Assembly: GCA_004151065.3 (NCBI GenBank)
Contig: NWUY0300055052.1
Span: 11,422-31,728 of the forward strand
Direction of reading: 5' to 3'
Origin: Larix sibirica
Taxonomy: Eukaryota; Streptophyta; Pinopsida; Pinales; Pinaceae
DNA length: 20,307 bases
Shown here: piece by piece, positions 18,549 to 20,307 of the stretch
Position numbering within the stretch: position 1 is the first letter of the stretch
Layout: the number at the start of each line of letters is the position of its first letter
The notes under the pieces: model-generated
Told to the model about the DNA's origin: nothing
What the model saw: only the letters and a program-made list of their open reading frames with translations
Databases searched by the model: none
Position numbers and translations under genes: made by a program

Positions 18549-19190
18549 TTGAAGGGGCATCAAGGTAGACCCAAAGAAAATTGTGGCAATTACTGAGTGG
18601 CCTAGCCCCAAATCAATCACATTATTAAAGGGATTCCTAGGTCTGGCAGGTTACTATAGAATATTGGTTCATAACTACGCACAGGTTGTGGCACCGTTAA
18701 CATCGATATTAAAAAAGGATTCCTTCAAATGGGATAAAGATGACGAGGTTTGTTTTGAAAAGTTGAAAACCTTAATGACATTTAATCTTGTCTTGGCAGC
18801 CCCATATTTCGCAAAAACATTTATCCTTGAAAGCGATGCTTCAGGAACAGGTGTAGGAGTCGTGCTCATGCAAGATAACTGCGATCATGCAAGATAATCT
18901 CCCATTTCCTCTGAAATTTGAAAGTTAAAACCTAATGAGTAAACAAAATATACTTATGACAAAGAAATGTTGGCAATAAAGCATGCCTTGTTCAAGTGGA
19001 AGTAGTACTTGTTGGGAGCTAAATTTCTTGTCAAAATAGATCACAACAATTTGAAGTATTTCCTAACCTAGAAGAATATTTCATTAGAACAACAAAAATG
19101 GGTGAGCAAAATCCAAGTTTTTTTATTTCGACGTCCTTAATAAAAAGGGCAAGGAAAATTTGGTTACAGACAACTTATCAAGAAAACTTG
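18549..19190 (+). pseudogene. Gypsy RNase H remnant
   Basis: After a one-base shift in the G run at 18554-18557, the next frame gives the connection domain ([19 protein letters not shown]) and the RNase H motif [15 protein letters not shown] with its catalytic aspartate. A 19-base tandem duplication around 18868-18896 puts a stop in place. The frame then resumes with YDKEMLAIKHALFKW and VKIDHNNLKYF despite three further stops. A second frame change in the T run near 19118 leads to KKGKENLVTDNLSRK, the conserved end of RNase H. Confidence 0.82.
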
Positions 19191-19411
19191 AAGATGATGC
19201 CACTTTATGTTCCATTTCCATAATATCTCTTGAATGCATTTTAGAAGTTGAAACTAGAACGATCTGCTCCATATTAGTGAATGAGTACCTTTTCAAGTGG
19301 AAGAATTTACCAGAAGATGAAGCTACTTGGGAGAATGAAGACTTTCGATTGAGACAGTTATCTTTACCAATACTTCATGGACGAAGTATTTCAAGGAGGG
19401 ATGACTTGTAA
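19160..19411 (+). pseudogene. RNase H tail joined in frame to chromodomain
   Basis: This open 83-codon frame starts with the RNase H end (VTDNLSRK), continues DATLCSISIIS, and passes without a stop into a chromodomain: ILEVETRT, NEYLFKWKNLPEDEATWENE and a C-terminal RSISRR tail. In chromoviruses the chromodomain is the C-terminus of integrase and directs insertion to particular chromatin. Here about 1 kb encoding the integrase zinc-binding and catalytic domains is missing between residues about 23 and 30, and the junction keeps frame. An internal deletion, or an abnormal template jump during reverse transcription, is the likely cause. Confidence 0.8.
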
Positions 19412-19606
19412 TATACCTAAATGTATATTATAATTAGTAATATTTTGTATTAAATATATAATTAGATGTAATTCCGATATGTCATGATCATTATTTAAAG
19501 GACGTGAATTATCCCCATTCTTGTGTATTTATACACACCATTGTGACTTATTCGATTATCATTCAAATTATCAATAAAATTTATAATTATTTGGAATTAT
19601 CCATAC
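19407..19606 (+). repeat. Probable start of gypsy 3' LTR
   Basis: AAGGAGGGATGACT just before TGTAATATACC looks like a polypurine tract and LTR start, immediately after the chromodomain stop. Within it are TATTTATA at 19526-19533 (TATA-like) and AATAAA at 19573-19578 (polyadenylation-like). No 5' partner exists in the window, so the right end is unknown and 19606 is a guess. Confidence 0.5.
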
Positions 19607-20307
19607 CATTATACTTTGATTTCATGGATAAAATATCATTACATGTAGCCTCTAGGATTCTATCTATATTCATAAATTCTTGGTAAATGTTAGTCTTTGA
19701 TCACATAATAATGTTTGACCTCAATTGGTATTGTTCACTAACAAACCCTTGATTGTAAGGCATGTGAAGAAAAACTTGAAAGAATATGTTGAGGTGTGTT
19801 GTTTCTAAAATTTTCCCTATTGTGAATCATACATAAAGATGAGCATTGATATTATATGTAAAGTTTGTAAAATCGAAGATGGTGTTATATTTCATTTTAA
19901 TCTTTTGTGAGAGGTAGTTTATTATCTTTGTCGTACACAACTTATTCACGTTGATTGCATGTCATGCTAGAAAAATGGGGACATCCATGCTAAGAATATG
20001 CTAATGTCAATGTGCATGCGATGCAACCATCCATTGAATTTTTTGAGAGCATTGAGATAGAGATTGTAAAACCTTCTATTTCAGGTAGTGCTTCAAACAA
20101 GTCTTTTGATTGTAGCCATATTTTTAGATTGAGCGGGATGATTAGGTCCAACATAATTTGTGAAAATTGATTGTACACTAAGTGTAGTAGGATAGATTAG
20201 TTTCACACTTAGATCAAGTGTTCAATTATATATTGCAAACATTTATGAAATCATCTCTACATTTAATATCTAAGGAGGTTTGAACTTAGTAGCATACAAG
20301 TAGTTGT
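19607..20307. other. Unrecognised terminal stretch
   Basis: It may include the rest of the gypsy LTR at its start. No coding motif on either strand could be supported. Confidence 0.4.

Larger units (their letters stand above)
16800..19606 (+). mobile_element. Ty3/gypsy chromovirus remnant, no 5' LTR, no integrase
   Basis: Order on the plus strand: partial gag with a damaged zinc knuckle, aspartic protease, RT, RNase H, chromodomain, then a probable 3' LTR start at 19407. This is the order of plant chromodomain-bearing Ty3/gypsy elements, minus the 5' LTR, the gag N-terminus and the whole integrase. Frames change near 17100, at the G run at 18554-18557 and near 19118, and more than ten in-frame stops are present. 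The internal region is about 2.6 kb against the 4-5 kb usual for such elements. Its left side meets the truncated copia LTR. Confidence 0.88.

Noticed and set aside
19990-20178. 62-codon minus-strand frame with a hydrophobic, serine-rich end, faintly like an LRR-protein tail
   Set aside because: The resemblance is too weak, with no repeat pattern, and the frame does not continue on either side.

Overview
This window looks like nuclear intergenic DNA from a land plant, probably a seed plant with a large, repeat-rich genome. It is AT-rich, has no dense long ORFs or operons, and contains plant-type LTR retrotransposons (a Ty1/copia element with the plant-typical TGGTATCA primer site and a chromodomain Ty3/gypsy element). 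It also holds hAT transposase remains, a probable tRNA-derived SINE and an intron-containing relic of a plant Polycomb RING1 gene. I see no protein gene in the window that is clearly intact.

Layout. 1-1.6 kb: a 110-bp tandem repeat, then unrecognised AT-rich DNA. 1.59-4.13 kb, minus strand: a decayed RING1 (PRC1 E3 ubiquitin ligase) pseudogene. Its exons still carry most of the RING finger and much of the RAWUL domain, and several GT/AG splice junctions are preserved, but at least seven in-frame stops break it. 4.1-7.9 kb: mostly unrecognised DNA with short tandem repeats and a doubtful zinc-knuckle fragment. 7.9-8.7 kb: a SINE-like insertion with a 16-bp target-site duplication, whose 3' half and flank were later tandemly duplicated (320-bp period). 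9.2-11.5 kb: degenerate direct repeats and a minus-strand Ty3/gypsy pol scrap. 11.7-13.5 kb: GC-rich patches of a dispersed repeat that also occurs at 0.7 and 3.9 kb. 13.8-14.5 kb, minus strand: the C-terminal end of a hAT transposase with its dimerisation segment duplicated.

14.5-16.8 kb, plus strand: a Ty1/copia element with a full-length 5' LTR, primer site, broken gag, a scrap of reverse transcriptase, a polypurine tract and a truncated 3' LTR. 16.8-19.6 kb, plus strand: a Ty3/gypsy chromovirus lacking its 5' LTR and the gag N-terminus. It keeps broken gag, protease, RT and RNase H, has lost integrase, and ends with a chromodomain and a probable 3' LTR start. The last 0.6 kb is unrecognised.

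The parts do not form a working pathway. The window is best read as a graveyard of successive insertions, deletions and local duplications around one old gene duplicate. I found no convincing new biological system. The most informative items are the RING1 pseudogene and its CpG-type decay, the SINE insertion followed by tandem duplication, the RNase H-chromodomain junction left by integrase loss, and the palindromic repeat units inside the copia LTR.
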